This document shows, in pieces, positions 16,679-25,334 of a stretch of 64,000 nt of DNA (positions within the stretch are counted from its first letter, which is position 1; each line of letters begins with the position of its first letter). Source of the stretch: Geothrix limicola (GTDB lineage Bacteria > Acidobacteriota > Holophagae > Holophagales > Holophagaceae). Made by a program: the position numbers and the translations under genes. Location of the stretch: assembly GCF_030268085.1 (NCBI RefSeq), contig NZ_BSDE01000008.1, positions 109,709 through 173,708 of the forward strand, read 5' to 3'. The notes beneath the pieces were generated by a model, which did no database searches, was not told the origin of the DNA, and saw nothing but the letters and a program-made list of their open reading frames with translations.

Positions 16679-18664
16679 TCAGCGCGACTTCTTTTCCTCG
16701 CGGGGCCTCTCCTTGGCCGGCTCGGGGCGTGGCGCCGGACGGCTTTCATGGGCGGGCTCTTGGCGCGGCGCAGGCCGGCTTTCACGGGCGGGCTCGGGGC
16801 GCGGCGCGGGACGGCTTTCCCGCTCCACGGGCCTCATGGGTTCCGGGCGGCGCTCCTCACGATCCATGCGATCGATGCGGGGCCGGGGCTCGGGGCTGCG
16901 TTCCCGCACGGGGTCCGGCCGCCGTTCTTCCATGGGCCTGGGCTCGGGACGTCGCTCCTCCACGGGCCGCGGTTCGGGGCGCCGCTCTTCCACGGGCCGG
17001 CGGTTCTCGAAGCGGTCCCGGACCGGCGGATTGTCGGGACGGCGCTCCTCGATGCGCGGCGTGGGCCGGGGGGCTTCGGGACGGATCTCGCGAGAAGGCT
17101 GGGGCTGGGTTTGGTCTGGCCGGCGCGGTTCGGGCCTCGGCGCGATGGGAGGGCGCGGGTCGCCGGGACGCGGTTCGACGGGCCGCTGTTCGATGGGCCG
17201 CTCGCGGGGGGCGAAGCGTTCCACCGGCTGGTTGCGGCGCTCTTCGAAGGGGCGCCGCACGGGCGCCACGACCGGCGATCCCGGGCGCGAGTCGACCGGG
17301 TTGGGGCGGCTCAGCTCCCGATGGAAGATTTCGCGGCCCGTGGTGTTCCGCGCCTGCAGCTCGTAGCTCCGCATGCGCTCCCGGTTCACGTCACGCTGGA
17401 AGGCGTTCTGGAACTGCCCGGGATTGTGGAACTCGGTGCGCGAGACGATCAGCGGGGAGCGCTGCCAGGGCGCGCGGAGGTCGCGGGGTCCGCCGCCAGG
17501 GCCGTTGAAGGTGCCGATGACGTGGACATCCGTGTAGACGCGGGTGTGGATCCTCGGTGCGTTGATGAAGTTGATGGACACCACGTTCCAGGCGTAGCCG
17601 CCACGCCAGGCGCCGTAGCCCCAGTGGCAGGGCGTGTTGTAGTAGCCCAATGGCGCCCAGCCGCAATAGCCCGGCGTATGGTTCCAGGCCACCCAGGCGG
17701 GGCTGTAGTAGACGCCGGGGATCCAGCACCAGCCCACGCCCACGCTCCAGTGCCAGCGGCCGTGGTGGTAGGCGATGTAGCCCCATGGCTCGTCGGAGAC
17801 CCAGGTCATGCCCCCCGCGTAGGGGGCCCAGCGCCCCTCGTAGTAGGGACGCCAGTCCTCGGCGACGCCGTTGGGTTGCCATACCCATCCAAATTCGTCG
17901 GAGTTGATCCAGCGGCCATGGTTATCCAGATCATCAGCGTAGTAGCGGATCTCGGCGGGCACGTGATCCCAGCTTTCGCCGCGATGGACGATCACGGCGC
18001 GGTCGCTCCACCGGTCGAAGTCGTCGCCGTCATAGGTGTTGAAGCCGCGCACGCGATCGAGGCCATCCTGCGGGCTGTAGACCGTCAGGCGCTCGCCGGC
18101 GGCGATGCGGGCCTCGTCCCGTTCGTTGGTGAAGGTCACGCGACCGCTGTGCACCTTCAGGCGCACCAGCTTGTCGCGCTCGGCCTCGACGGTGAAGGCG
18201 CCCTTGTCGAAGCAGGTGGCCGTACCCGAGGGGGTGTCCACGCGGAAGCGGGCATCGGACTGCCCGCCCAGCAGCACGCGGAGCCGGCCGTAGTCGAGGC
18301 GGAGCAGAACCTGTTTCTCGCCCTTCCGGTCCGTGAAGAGGGCCGCCACACTGAACCGGGTGGCGCCGCCGAAAGCCACGCGGGTGCCATCACCCAGTTG
18401 CAGAACGCCACGGCCGCGGCTTTCCACGACATCCCCTTCCGCGATGGGCGTGCCCCGGCTGAGGGATTCCTCGATATCGCCCTTGCGAATGGTGACGTCG
18501 CCTTCCAGGGCCCGCACCATGGCGTAGCGCTCGGGCGACTCGCCCTGGTAGGTCTCATCGTCCTCGGGGGCCGCGGGCGGCTGAGGAGCCTGCGGCGCCG
18601 CCGCCAGGATGGCCGCGGGCAACAGCAGCGCCGCGAGTCGGGATTGGGTGAAGGTCGCGTTCAT
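16679..18664 (-). CDS. Exported FecR-domain protein with WxW-rich middle and Arg/Pro/Glu repeat tail
   Basis: 661 residues. A signal peptide (RLAALLLPAAILAAAPQ) is followed by a FecR-like domain (about residues 50-185: VTIRKGDIEESLSRGTPI, then GVLQLGDGTRVAFGGATRF and VDTPSGTATC). A DUF6600-like region (about 200-400) is rich in aromatic turns such as GRWHWSVGVGWCWIPG and GYCGWAPLGYY. The last 180 residues are almost only R, P and E with repeats of the form RPEPRPVEERRPE. The true start at 18664 has GGAGGG upstream; the extra N-terminal 21 residues in the longer frame are not needed. It is probably a periplasmic or surface protein. No sigma/anti-sigma partner is next to it, so a FecR-type signalling role is unlikely. 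Confidence 0.8.
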   Translation of the reverse strand: MNATFTQSRLAALLLPAAILAAAPQAPQPPAAPEDDETYQGESPERYAMVRALEGDVTIRKGDIEESLSRGTPIAEGDVVESRGRGVLQLGDGTRVAFGGATRFSVAALFTDRKGEKQVLLRLDYGRLRVLLGGQSDARFRVDTPSGTATCFDKGAFTVEAERDKLVRLKVHSGRVTFTNERDEARIAAGERLTVYSPQDGLDRVRGFNTYDGDDFDRWSDRAVIVHRGESWDHVPAEIRYYADDLDNHGRWINSDEFGWVWQPNGVAEDWRPYYEGRWAPYAGGMTWVSDEPWGYIAYHHGRWHWSVGVGWCWIPGVYYSPAWVAWNHTPGYCGWAPLGYYNTPCHWGYGAWRGGYAWNVVSINFINAPRIHTRVYTDVHVIGTFNGPGGGPRDLRAPWQRSPLIVSRTEFHNPGQFQNAFQRDVNRERMRSYELQARNTTGREIFHRELSRPNPVDSRPGSPVVAPVRRPFEERRNQPVERFAPRERPIEQRPVEPRPGDPRPPIAPRPEPRRPDQTQPQPSREIRPEAPRPTPRIEERRPDNPPVRDRFENRRPVEERRPEPRPVEERRPEPRPMEERRPDPVRERSPEPRPRIDRMDREERRPEPMRPVERESRPAPRPEPARESRPAPRQEPAHESRPAPRPEPAKERPREEKKSR

Positions 18665-18755
18665 GGGGCCCTCCGCGGGATGGATGCCGGATCCCAGTGG
18701 GTCGGTTCCAAGATGGGTCACAGCCAAGGACGTGCCAATTCCGAAAGGCCCGAAT

Positions 18756-19436
18756 TCAATCCTTGGGAAAGGGTGCGAGGGCGCTGCCCGTCTTGACCGG
18801 GTCCTTGTGCGGGCCCAGTTCCGCGAGGCGGGGCAGCAGGCCCATCCAGGGAAGGGACCAGCGCCGGGGAGCGCCCTGCTCCACCTCGCCAGCGCTCACT
18901 TCCAGGCGATCCGGCAGGAACCTCAGCTGGAGGTCGCGCCCGGGTGGAAGCGGCAGATGGACGGCCCGCGCCGTGGCGGGATGCACCACGGTGAGGAAAC
19001 CTTCGCCATCCTCGAGGATCCAGAGCAAGCCCCGCAGGAAGGGCCGGAAATCCTCGGCGGCCCACTGGAGGCCGCCCAACCCCTGGCTTAGCGGCGAATC
19101 CTGGGGGAAGGGCCAGGTGCCCGAAGGCTCGGGAAGCAGCAGACCACCGTCCCGCCAGGCCTTGAGGGGACGTCCCGGCAGCCCGGTCTTCAGCCGGATG
19201 ATACCCCGGGCATCCCAGATACTCAGGGTGCCATCCCCTGTCAGTTTCGCCACCACGGGGCCGGTCGAGGCTTCCAGGGCCGGGAGCGACCCCTCGGCTC
19301 GCAGGCCCGCGGGACCACTCTGCCAATCCAGGGGAAGCACCTTCTCCCAGGGCAGGGAGGGATGCTGCGAGCGTTCCTGGCCCGCGAGGTTCGGCGCCGC
19401 CAGCGCCGCCGTCAGGATGAGGGCGCCCAGCCGCAC
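18756..19436 (-). CDS. Exported protein of unknown function
   Basis: 226 residues with a short signal peptide (MRLGALILTAALAAPNLAGQ). The rest is Leu/Pro/Trp-rich with no domain I recognise; segments such as GDGTLSIWDARGIIRL hint at beta-propeller-like blades but this is weak. The start lies inside the end of tatD (25-base overlap), so it is probably translated from the same mRNA. Coding use resembles its neighbours. Confidence 0.6.
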   Translation of the reverse strand: MRLGALILTAALAAPNLAGQERSQHPSLPWEKVLPLDWQSGPAGLRAEGSLPALEASTGPVVAKLTGDGTLSIWDARGIIRLKTGLPGRPLKAWRDGGLLLPEPSGTWPFPQDSPLSQGLGGLQWAAEDFRPFLRGLLWILEDGEGFLTVVHPATARAVHLPLPPGRDLQLRFLPDRLEVSAGEVEQGAPRRWSLPWMGLLPRLAELGPHKDPVKTGSALAPFPKD

Positions 19437-20191
19437 AGGGCCTCCAGGTTGCGCGTGGTCAGCTCCGCGAGTTTCACCGAGGGGATCCCGCGCAGTTCGG
19501 CCACCACTTCGGCCGTGAAGCGCACGTAGCCCGGTTCGTTGGGTTTGCCCCGGTAAGGCACGGGGGCCAGGAAGGGCGCGTCAGTTTCCACGAGGATGCG
19601 GTCCTCCGGCGCCCAGGCCGCCACGTCGCGGATGGCCTCGGCCTTCTTGAAGGTGGTGATGCCCGAAAAGCTCAGGTAGAAGCCCAGATCCAGGGCCCGC
19701 GCGGCGAAGGCGCGATCCTCGCTGAAGCAGTGGATGATGCCCTTCACCGCGTCGGCGCCTTCTTCCTCCAGCAGCCGCAGCGTCGCCTCGGGGGCCGAGC
19801 GAGTGTGGATCATCAGCGGCTTGCGAAGGGCCTTCGCCAGGCGGATCTGGGCCCGGAACGCAAGCTCCTGCTCATCCCGCGGGCTCAGGTCGTAGTGCCA
19901 GTCGAGGCCCGTCTCCCCCACGAAGCGCACGGCGGGATCCGCGAGCATCCGGCCCAGCGCCTCGGCCACCTGCGGCGACCAGCTGCTGGCCTCATGCGGA
20001 TGCACGCCCAGGCTGGCCTGGACGCCGGGCGTGCGGGTGGCCAGGTCCAGCACGATCCGGGAATCCTCCAGATCCGTGCCCACGGCGATGAAGCCCGTCA
20101 CGCCCTCTGCCCGCGCCCGCGCCAGGGTGGCCTCCACCTGGTCGGGGGCCAGGTAGGAACCGGTGAGGTGGCAGTGCGCGTCCACGAGCAT
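19412..20191 (-). CDS. tatD: TatD-family metal-dependent DNase
   Basis: Amidohydrolase-fold 3'-5' nuclease, 259 residues. Metal ligands are visible in order: HxH in DAHCHL, Glu in VGETGLDWHYD, His in MIHTRSA, His in IIHCFSE, and Asp in VETDAPFL. The C-terminal NLEAL is typical. It is cytosolic, with housekeeping roles in DNA repair and degradation. The upstream ferredoxin gene on the same strand is 49 bases away. Confidence 0.95.
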   Translation of the reverse strand: MLVDAHCHLTGSYLAPDQVEATLARARAEGVTGFIAVGTDLEDSRIVLDLATRTPGVQASLGVHPHEASSWSPQVAEALGRMLADPAVRFVGETGLDWHYDLSPRDEQELAFRAQIRLAKALRKPLMIHTRSAPEATLRLLEEEGADAVKGIIHCFSEDRAFAARALDLGFYLSFSGITTFKKAEAIRDVAAWAPEDRILVETDAPFLAPVPYRGKPNEPGYVRFTAEVVAELRGIPSVKLAELTTRNLEALCGWAPSS

Positions 20192-20240
20192 GGCTCCATG
20201 GTCCCACGATCCTGCCCAGGTCGGTTCGGCGACCGGACGC

Positions 20241-20618
20241 CTAGGGGAAGCGCTTCCTCACGAGCCGTTCCACGGGCACACCGCCCTTCAGGTGGCTTTC
20301 GATGATCTCGGGCACGTCCGCGGGGGTGACGTGGGCGTACCAGATGCCGTCGGGGTAGACCAGCACGGCGGGGCCGATGGCGCAGAAACCCACCGAGCCG
20401 CACTGGATGCACTGCACCTCACCCTCCCGGTTGCCCTTGAAGAACAGCAGCTGCTCCTCGATCAGACCGGCCTTGAAGGCCTCCAGCACCGCCTCGGAGC
20501 CGTTGGCCGTACAGCTCTTCGACGTGCAGACGAGCACCTGCCGCTTCAGCGGGTGGTTGATGATCGGTGAAAGCGCCGCGTCCTGCTCGAGCGTTGGAAG
20601 ACCGGGGACAGCATCCAT
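20241..20618 (-). CDS. Thioredoxin-like [2Fe-2S] ferredoxin
   Basis: 125 residues from the ATG at 20618 (GAGGG seven bases ahead). Four cysteines fit the thioredoxin-fold 2Fe-2S family (NuoE/HoxE/Cp-ferredoxin-like): VCTSKSCTANGSE, then VQCIQCGSVGFCAIGPAV. The family signature VYPDGIWYAHVTPADVPEII is present. It is likely a soluble electron carrier. The gene is divergent from the respiratory operon that starts at 20903, with 284 bases between the two starts; a functional link is possible but not shown. Confidence 0.88.
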   Translation of the reverse strand: MDAVPGLPTLEQDAALSPIINHPLKRQVLVCTSKSCTANGSEAVLEAFKAGLIEEQLLFFKGNREGEVQCIQCGSVGFCAIGPAVLVYPDGIWYAHVTPADVPEIIESHLKGGVPVERLVRKRFP

Positions 20619-20731
20619 GGAAGGGCCCTCGCACCCCACGATAGCAGTCCGCACGCCACTGCCGAGATGAGTCCAGATTCATGCCAATCGAATTGAGTGA
20701 TTCAAATTACTGAGTGGTTATTTAATTATTA

Positions 20732-20745
20732 GTGATCATAGTCAC
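20732..20745. promoter_or_regulatory. CRP/FNR-family-like operator
   Basis: Perfect inverted repeat GTGA-TCATAG-TCAC in an AT-rich stretch, matching the GTGA-N6-TCAC core of CRP-type sites. It sits 158 bases before the cytochrome gene and 114 before the ferredoxin gene, in the divergent spacer. A TTGACC at 20753 could be a -35 element, but no good -10 follows. Control by an anaerobiosis or cAMP-type regulator is inferred. Confidence 0.5.
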
Positions 20746-20902
20746 GAACGACTTGACCACGTTAAACACCAGTTCATCCTCAATGACGATCCCGCTGCAA
20801 GTCCGCATCCAGGCCTTGCGGGTCACGGGGATCCCTAATCGTTTTCCAACCTCCGTTGGGATGGCGTTGCCCTGCCCCACCCACACAGAAAGGAAGTGTT
20901 TC

Positions 20903-21223
20903 ATGCGGAACTCCCTGTTGCTCCTCGCTGCGATCACTGTGATCACGGCGCCGCTGGCCGCCGAAGGTGGCAGCGATACCAAGGGCAAGTTCTTCTTCAA
21001 GAAGACCTGCAAGTCCTGCCACACGGCGGGCAGCGCGGCCAAGGAGATCACCCCGCTCTCCAAGACCCAGGCCCAGTGGAAGGCCTACTTCGCCGCCGGG
21101 AAACACAAGAAGGGCGCCGAGAAGCTCGACACCCTCCTGAAGCCCGAGCAGGTCAAGGACGTGCAGACCTTCCTGGTGAACCACGCCTCGGATTCCCCCC
21201 AGCCCGAAACCTGCGGCGGCTGA
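20903..21223 (+). CDS. Small periplasmic monoheme cytochrome c without an obvious Met ligand
   Basis: 106 residues. A signal peptide (residues 1-20, ITAPLAA) leaves about 85 mature residues with one CxxCH site, CKSCH at residues 36-40. No methionine exists after residue 1, so the sixth haem ligand must be another residue (H68 or H94 are candidates) or be absent. Cysteine C104 near the C-terminus is unpaired. AGGA lies eight bases before the ATG. It is first in a run with an outer-membrane barrel and a molybdoenzyme complex, so it may shuttle electrons in the periplasm. Confidence 0.85.
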   Translation: MRNSLLLLAAITVITAPLAAEGGSDTKGKFFFKKTCKSCHTAGSAAKEITPLSKTQAQWKAYFAAGKHKKGAEKLDTLLKPEQVKDVQTFLVNHASDSPQPETCGG

Positions 21224-21234
21224 GTTTACGTCTT

Positions 21235-21282
21235 AAAAGGGGGACCGCCCGCTCGCTCCAGCTCGCTCTGCGTCCCCCCTTT
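21235..21282 (+). terminator. Hairpin between cytochrome and barrel genes
   Basis: Arms AAAGGGGGAC (from 21236) and GTCCCCCCTTT (to 21282) pair over ten base pairs with one bulged C. The 26-base GC-rich loop contains two near-identical GCTCGCTC units. It could terminate part of the cytochrome transcripts or protect an mRNA end, giving different amounts of the two products. Confidence 0.5.
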
Positions 21283-21371
21283 GACCCCCAGTTGCCTGGG
21301 CCAAGCCCAGCCACCAACTCCGCCCCAACCCCCATTCCCTTGCCCCTGAACCCCCTTCTGGAGGACATCCC

Positions 21372-23072
21372 ATGCACTCCCGCCTCACGCTCGCCCTCGT
21401 CGCCATGCTGGCGCCAGCGGCCCTGAGCGCCCAATCCAACGAGGATCTGCAGAAGCAGATCGAACAGCTGAAAACCCAGCTCAAGGCTGTGGAAGAAAAG
21501 GCCACGGCCGCTCAGGAAATCGACACCCGTCTCGTCAAGGTGGAGACCAAGGTCGCCGGCGACAACATCCAGTGGGGCGGCGAACTCCGCACCCGCTTCG
21601 ATAGCGCCCAGGAACACTTCAAGCCCTACATGCCGTTCTATGGATTCATGCAGACGCCTTCGGGCCCCGCGGCGGGAATGCCCATGGTCGTCCCCGCCCC
21701 GATGGTTCCGGCCCAGGACTGGACCAACTCGGTCCAGTGGTCCACCCGGCTCCGCCTGAACATGGGCATCACCATCAACGAGAACGCCAAGATCATGGGC
21801 CGCCTCACGATGTACAAGGTCCACGGCGGCGCGGACGTGCCCACCTTCAACGGCACGCCCAACACAATCAGCACCTCCTTCACCGCCGGCCAGACACCCG
21901 CCACGGATGCCCTCCTGGTCGAGCGAGCCAGCCTGGTCTACCACTTCCCCGCGGTCGCCAGCATCCTGTCCATCGGCCGCCAGAACACCTCGGACGGCCC
22001 GCCCTTCGAAGTCCGCGAAGGCGGCGAGCGGCAGGCCACTCCTCAGGCCCTGGCGGTGAACGCCACCATCGACGGCATCGGGTGGAAGTTCCAGCTCGAC
22101 AAGCTCGGACTCCCCGAGAACACGCTGCTGGGCTTCTGCTACGGCGTGGGCTACGAGAGCGGCTTCGGCGGCGGCGGCAGCGTCAAGACCAACCAGACCA
22201 TCGTCGGCATGAATTTCACCAACTTCAACGGGACCAATCCATCTGCCATCACGCCCGTGGTGGGCAACATCGGACCCCTGAAGGACACGACCGTGCTGGG
22301 CGCCATGTTCGACATGCCCCTGCTCTTCCAGATCGGCGAGTCCGTCCAGAGCGCGAACCTCTACCTGGGCTACAACCGCATGGGCAACATGACGGATATC
22401 CCCTTCGGCAACACCATCAATTTCCCGATCCCCGGCCAGACGCCCTCGACCCAGTACGTCACCGCCACGGCCAATCTCGGCGACATGGATCAGATGACCG
22501 CCACCTGGAAACACAAGATCGGTGACACCTTCACCTACTTCGTGAGCGGCGGGTACCTCAAGAGCCATCCCAACGGACAGGTCTCGCAGTACGGCGCCTA
22601 CTGGACGTTCCCGTCTGCCATGCCTGCCGGGTACCCCACCGGCCTCACGCAGCTGTCCGGCTTCGGCGGGCTGATGGGCGACCCCACCAAGAGCCAGACC
22701 GCCACGGCCTACTACGCCGGCATGCGCTATGACCCCACCACCGACATCGGATTCGGAGTCGAGTTCAACCACGGCTCGCCCCGCTGGTGGACCTACACCC
22801 CGGCCACCGGTGAATACACCGACAAACTCGGGGCCCGCGGTGACGTGTGGGAGGCCTACATCCACTGGAAGTTCGCCCACCACGCCGCCCTTCGGTTGGG
22901 CTACATCGACTACAAGTACACCACCGCGATGAGCGGCTGGCAGATCGGCCCCTCCGCGCAGCCTGGGCAGAACTGGGAGACCGCCATGAACCTGAGCAAC
23001 ACGCCCATGCTCCAGTACGCCTACCCCGCGACGGTGAAGAATCTCTACGCCTCGATCGAAGTGAAGTTCTAA
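21372..23072 (+). CDS. Outer-membrane beta-barrel (porin-like) protein
   Basis: 566 residues. A signal peptide ends at about ALSAQS, and a short coiled coil follows (LQKQIEQLKTQLKAVEEK, residues about 27-50), as in OprP/DUF3373-type porins. Many alternating beta strands rich in Tyr, Gly and Asn come next, and the chain ends in the aromatic C-terminal strand LYASIEVKF used by the Bam machinery. GGAGG precedes the ATG. Set between a periplasmic cytochrome and a Psr-like enzyme, it may admit the electron acceptor or form part of an electron conduit; no haem site is present in the barrel itself. Confidence 0.85.
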   Translation: MHSRLTLALVAMLAPAALSAQSNEDLQKQIEQLKTQLKAVEEKATAAQEIDTRLVKVETKVAGDNIQWGGELRTRFDSAQEHFKPYMPFYGFMQTPSGPAAGMPMVVPAPMVPAQDWTNSVQWSTRLRLNMGITINENAKIMGRLTMYKVHGGADVPTFNGTPNTISTSFTAGQTPATDALLVERASLVYHFPAVASILSIGRQNTSDGPPFEVREGGERQATPQALAVNATIDGIGWKFQLDKLGLPENTLLGFCYGVGYESGFGGGGSVKTNQTIVGMNFTNFNGTNPSAITPVVGNIGPLKDTTVLGAMFDMPLLFQIGESVQSANLYLGYNRMGNMTDIPFGNTINFPIPGQTPSTQYVTATANLGDMDQMTATWKHKIGDTFTYFVSGGYLKSHPNGQVSQYGAYWTFPSAMPAGYPTGLTQLSGFGGLMGDPTKSQTATAYYAGMRYDPTTDIGFGVEFNHGSPRWWTYTPATGEYTDKLGARGDVWEAYIHWKFAHHAALRLGYIDYKYTTAMSGWQIGPSAQPGQNWETAMNLSNTPMLQYAYPATVKNLYASIEVKF

Positions 23073-23137
23073 ACGACACGCCGCCGGGCCGGAGGGGCAA
23101 CCCTCCGGCCCGCGCTACACCCTGCCTGGAGATCGTC

Positions 23138-25324
23138 ATGGGAACCACACGCATGGACCGGCGCCTGTTCCTGAAGGCCGCGGGCCTCACGGCCGGGGCC
23201 GCCGCCACCCTCGAGGTGGGCTGCCTCAGCTACTTCAAGAAGGGCCGGAGCGCGACGGCCGACAACCGGGAAGTTCCCACGACCTGTGAACTCTGCCCCA
23301 ACAAGTGCTCGGCCATCGCCGTCGTCGAGGCCGGACGCGTCAAGAAGCTGAATCCCAATCCCGAGAATCCGAAGTCCCGCGACATGCTCTGCGCCCGCGG
23401 CAACGCGGCCATCAAGCAGGTCTATGATCCCGACCGCCTCAAGCAACCCATGATCCGCGTGGGGGCCCGCGGCGAGGGCAAGTGGAAGCCCGTAAGCTGG
23501 GACGAGGCCTTCGATTTCGCCGCCAAGAAGCTCGGCGAGGCCAAGTCGAAGTACGGCCCCGAAAGCACGCTCTGGTCCTCCACCGAGGGCTTCCAGGAGG
23601 TCTTCTTCAAGAACCTGGGCCTCGCCTTCGGATCGCCCAACCTCGTGCGCCACCCGACCCTCTGCCTGGCCTCCGTGAACCTGGCCTACAGCGCCACGTT
23701 TGGCACCGTGCCCAGCTTCGACCTGCTCAACAGCAAATACGTCATCATGTCCGGCGCCAACCGCTTCGAAAGCATCATCACGCCCGACACCATGGACCTC
23801 ATCGGCGGCGTGATGGAGCGTAAGGCCAAGCTGGTCTACCTCGATCCCCGCTTCACCGTCACGGCCTCCAAGGCCGATGAGTGGTACCCCATCAAGCCCG
23901 GCACCGACCTCGCGTTCATCCTCGCCATGATCCACGTGATCATCGCCGAGAACCGCCACAGCAAGGAGTTCGTCAGCGCCTACACGGTGGGCTTCGAGCA
24001 GCTGGCCGAGCACGTGAAGCCCTACACGCCCGAGTGGGCCGAGAAGGAAACGGAGATCCCGGGCAAGGACATCACCCGCATCGCCCGCGAATTCGCCGAT
24101 GCCGGCGCCCGGGCCCTCTACTACGCTGGGCGCCGTTCCTCGTGGTACCAGAACGATTTTCAGATGCGCCGCGCCCAGGCCATCCTCAACGCCATCGTGG
24201 GCAACTGGGATCAGATGGGCGGCATGGTGCCCAACGCCAAGCTGCCCAAGGGCGAGTTTCTCTTCATGCCCTGGGACGAGCCCAAGGCGCCCCGCGTGGA
24301 CGAGATCGAAAAGCACTTCCCCCTGGCCGCCAAGGGCGACGGCGTCTACCTCAAGCTGCGCGAGAACGTGCTCAGCGGGAAGCCCTACCCCATCAAGGCC
24401 TGGATGGTCTACAAGCAGGATCCCCTCAACGCCATGCCCGATCAGTCGAAGACGCTGAAGATGATCGAGCAGATGGATTTCATCGGCGTCATCGACGTCC
24501 AGATGAGCGACTTGGCCTGGTATGCCGACGTGGTATTTCCCGAAAGCGCCTACCTCGAGCGCACCGATCCCGTGGAAGTGATGCCCGGCATTTGGCCCGC
24601 CGTCGTCTTCCGGCAGCAGGTGGTGAAGCCCATCCACGACACGAAGCCCAACCTGGAAATCGTGCAGGGATTGGCGAAGCGCCTGGGCCTCGGCGACTAC
24701 TTCGACTACACCATCGAGCAGTGGGTGGAGGCCGAATTCAAGGACCTGCCCATTCCCATGGCCGCCGAACACATGAAGAAGCACGGCGTCTGGGCCGCCA
24801 GCGGGCAGCCCAGCTACGGCAAGACCCTGAATCCCGACCACCGCTTCGTCACCAAGACCGGCAAGGTCGAGCTTTTCTCCGAGCGGCTCCAGGAGGCGGG
24901 CTACGATCCCCTGCCCGTCTACGCGGCGCCCAAGCAGCCGCGGAGCGATCAGTTCCGCCTCGTGCTGGGCCGGGTGGGCTACTTCACACACGCCAACCAG
25001 TCGAACAACGTCTGGCTGCATGAATTCATGAAGGAGAACGACCTCTGGATCAATCCCAAGCCCGCGGCGCGGCTGGGCATCCAGAACGGCGCGACCGTGA
25101 GCGTCACCAGCAGCGTGGGCAGCGTGAAGCTGAAGGCTCGCGTCACCGAGGAGATCCGACCCGACTGCGTCTTCATGCTCCACGGCTTCGGCAAGAAGTC
25201 GAAGATGCAGAGCCTCGTCTACAACGTGGGCGCCAGCGACGCGGCCGTGCTCGAAACGGCCTGGGATCAGGTCTCGGGCAACGCCGCCTTCCACGAAACC
25301 TTCGTCAAAGTCGCGACCGCCTGA
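23138..25324 (+). CDS. Molybdopterin oxidoreductase, polysulfide/thiosulfate reductase-like catalytic subunit
   Basis: 728 residues, DMSO-reductase superfamily. A twin-arginine signal (DRRLFLKAAG) sends it folded to the periplasm. A [4Fe-4S] site is made by C50, C53, C57 and C85 (CELCPNKC, then LCARG). The likely Mo ligand is C176 (RHPTLCLAS), the Cys type shared with PsrA/PhsA and Nap rather than Ser (DMSO reductase) or Asp (Nar). Length and C-terminal dinucleotide domain fit the PsrA/PhsA group. The substrate (polysulfide, thiosulfate, tetrathionate or arsenic oxyanion) cannot be fixed by sequence. GGAG precedes ATG 23138; the frame is open far upstream but that part overlaps the barrel gene. 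Confidence 0.9.
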   Translation: MGTTRMDRRLFLKAAGLTAGAAATLEVGCLSYFKKGRSATADNREVPTTCELCPNKCSAIAVVEAGRVKKLNPNPENPKSRDMLCARGNAAIKQVYDPDRLKQPMIRVGARGEGKWKPVSWDEAFDFAAKKLGEAKSKYGPESTLWSSTEGFQEVFFKNLGLAFGSPNLVRHPTLCLASVNLAYSATFGTVPSFDLLNSKYVIMSGANRFESIITPDTMDLIGGVMERKAKLVYLDPRFTVTASKADEWYPIKPGTDLAFILAMIHVIIAENRHSKEFVSAYTVGFEQLAEHVKPYTPEWAEKETEIPGKDITRIAREFADAGARALYYAGRRSSWYQNDFQMRRAQAILNAIVGNWDQMGGMVPNAKLPKGEFLFMPWDEPKAPRVDEIEKHFPLAAKGDGVYLKLRENVLSGKPYPIKAWMVYKQDPLNAMPDQSKTLKMIEQMDFIGVIDVQMSDLAWYADVVFPESAYLERTDPVEVMPGIWPAVVFRQQVVKPIHDTKPNLEIVQGLAKRLGLGDYFDYTIEQWVEAEFKDLPIPMAAEHMKKHGVWAASGQPSYGKTLNPDHRFVTKTGKVELFSERLQEAGYDPLPVYAAPKQPRSDQFRLVLGRVGYFTHANQSNNVWLHEFMKENDLWINPKPAARLGIQNGATVSVTSSVGSVKLKARVTEEIRPDCVFMLHGFGKKSKMQSLVYNVGASDAAVLETAWDQVSGNAAFHETFVKVATA

Positions 25325-25334
25325 GGGGTGAACC

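Noticed and set aside
16679..17300. CRISPR-like or tandem DNA repeat in the FecR-protein tail
   Set aside because: The periodicity comes from protein repeats of R, P and E; there are no constant-length repeats with unique spacers.
16679..18664. FecR as anti-sigma regulator of iron transport
   Set aside because: No FecI-type sigma factor or TonB receptor is adjacent, and the protein has a cleavable signal and WxW/RPE regions unlike FecR regulators.
20722..21063. Minus-strand frame of 113 residues opposite the cytochrome gene
   Set aside because: No ribosome site or family motif; it lies partly in the AT-rich control region and partly antisense to the cytochrome.
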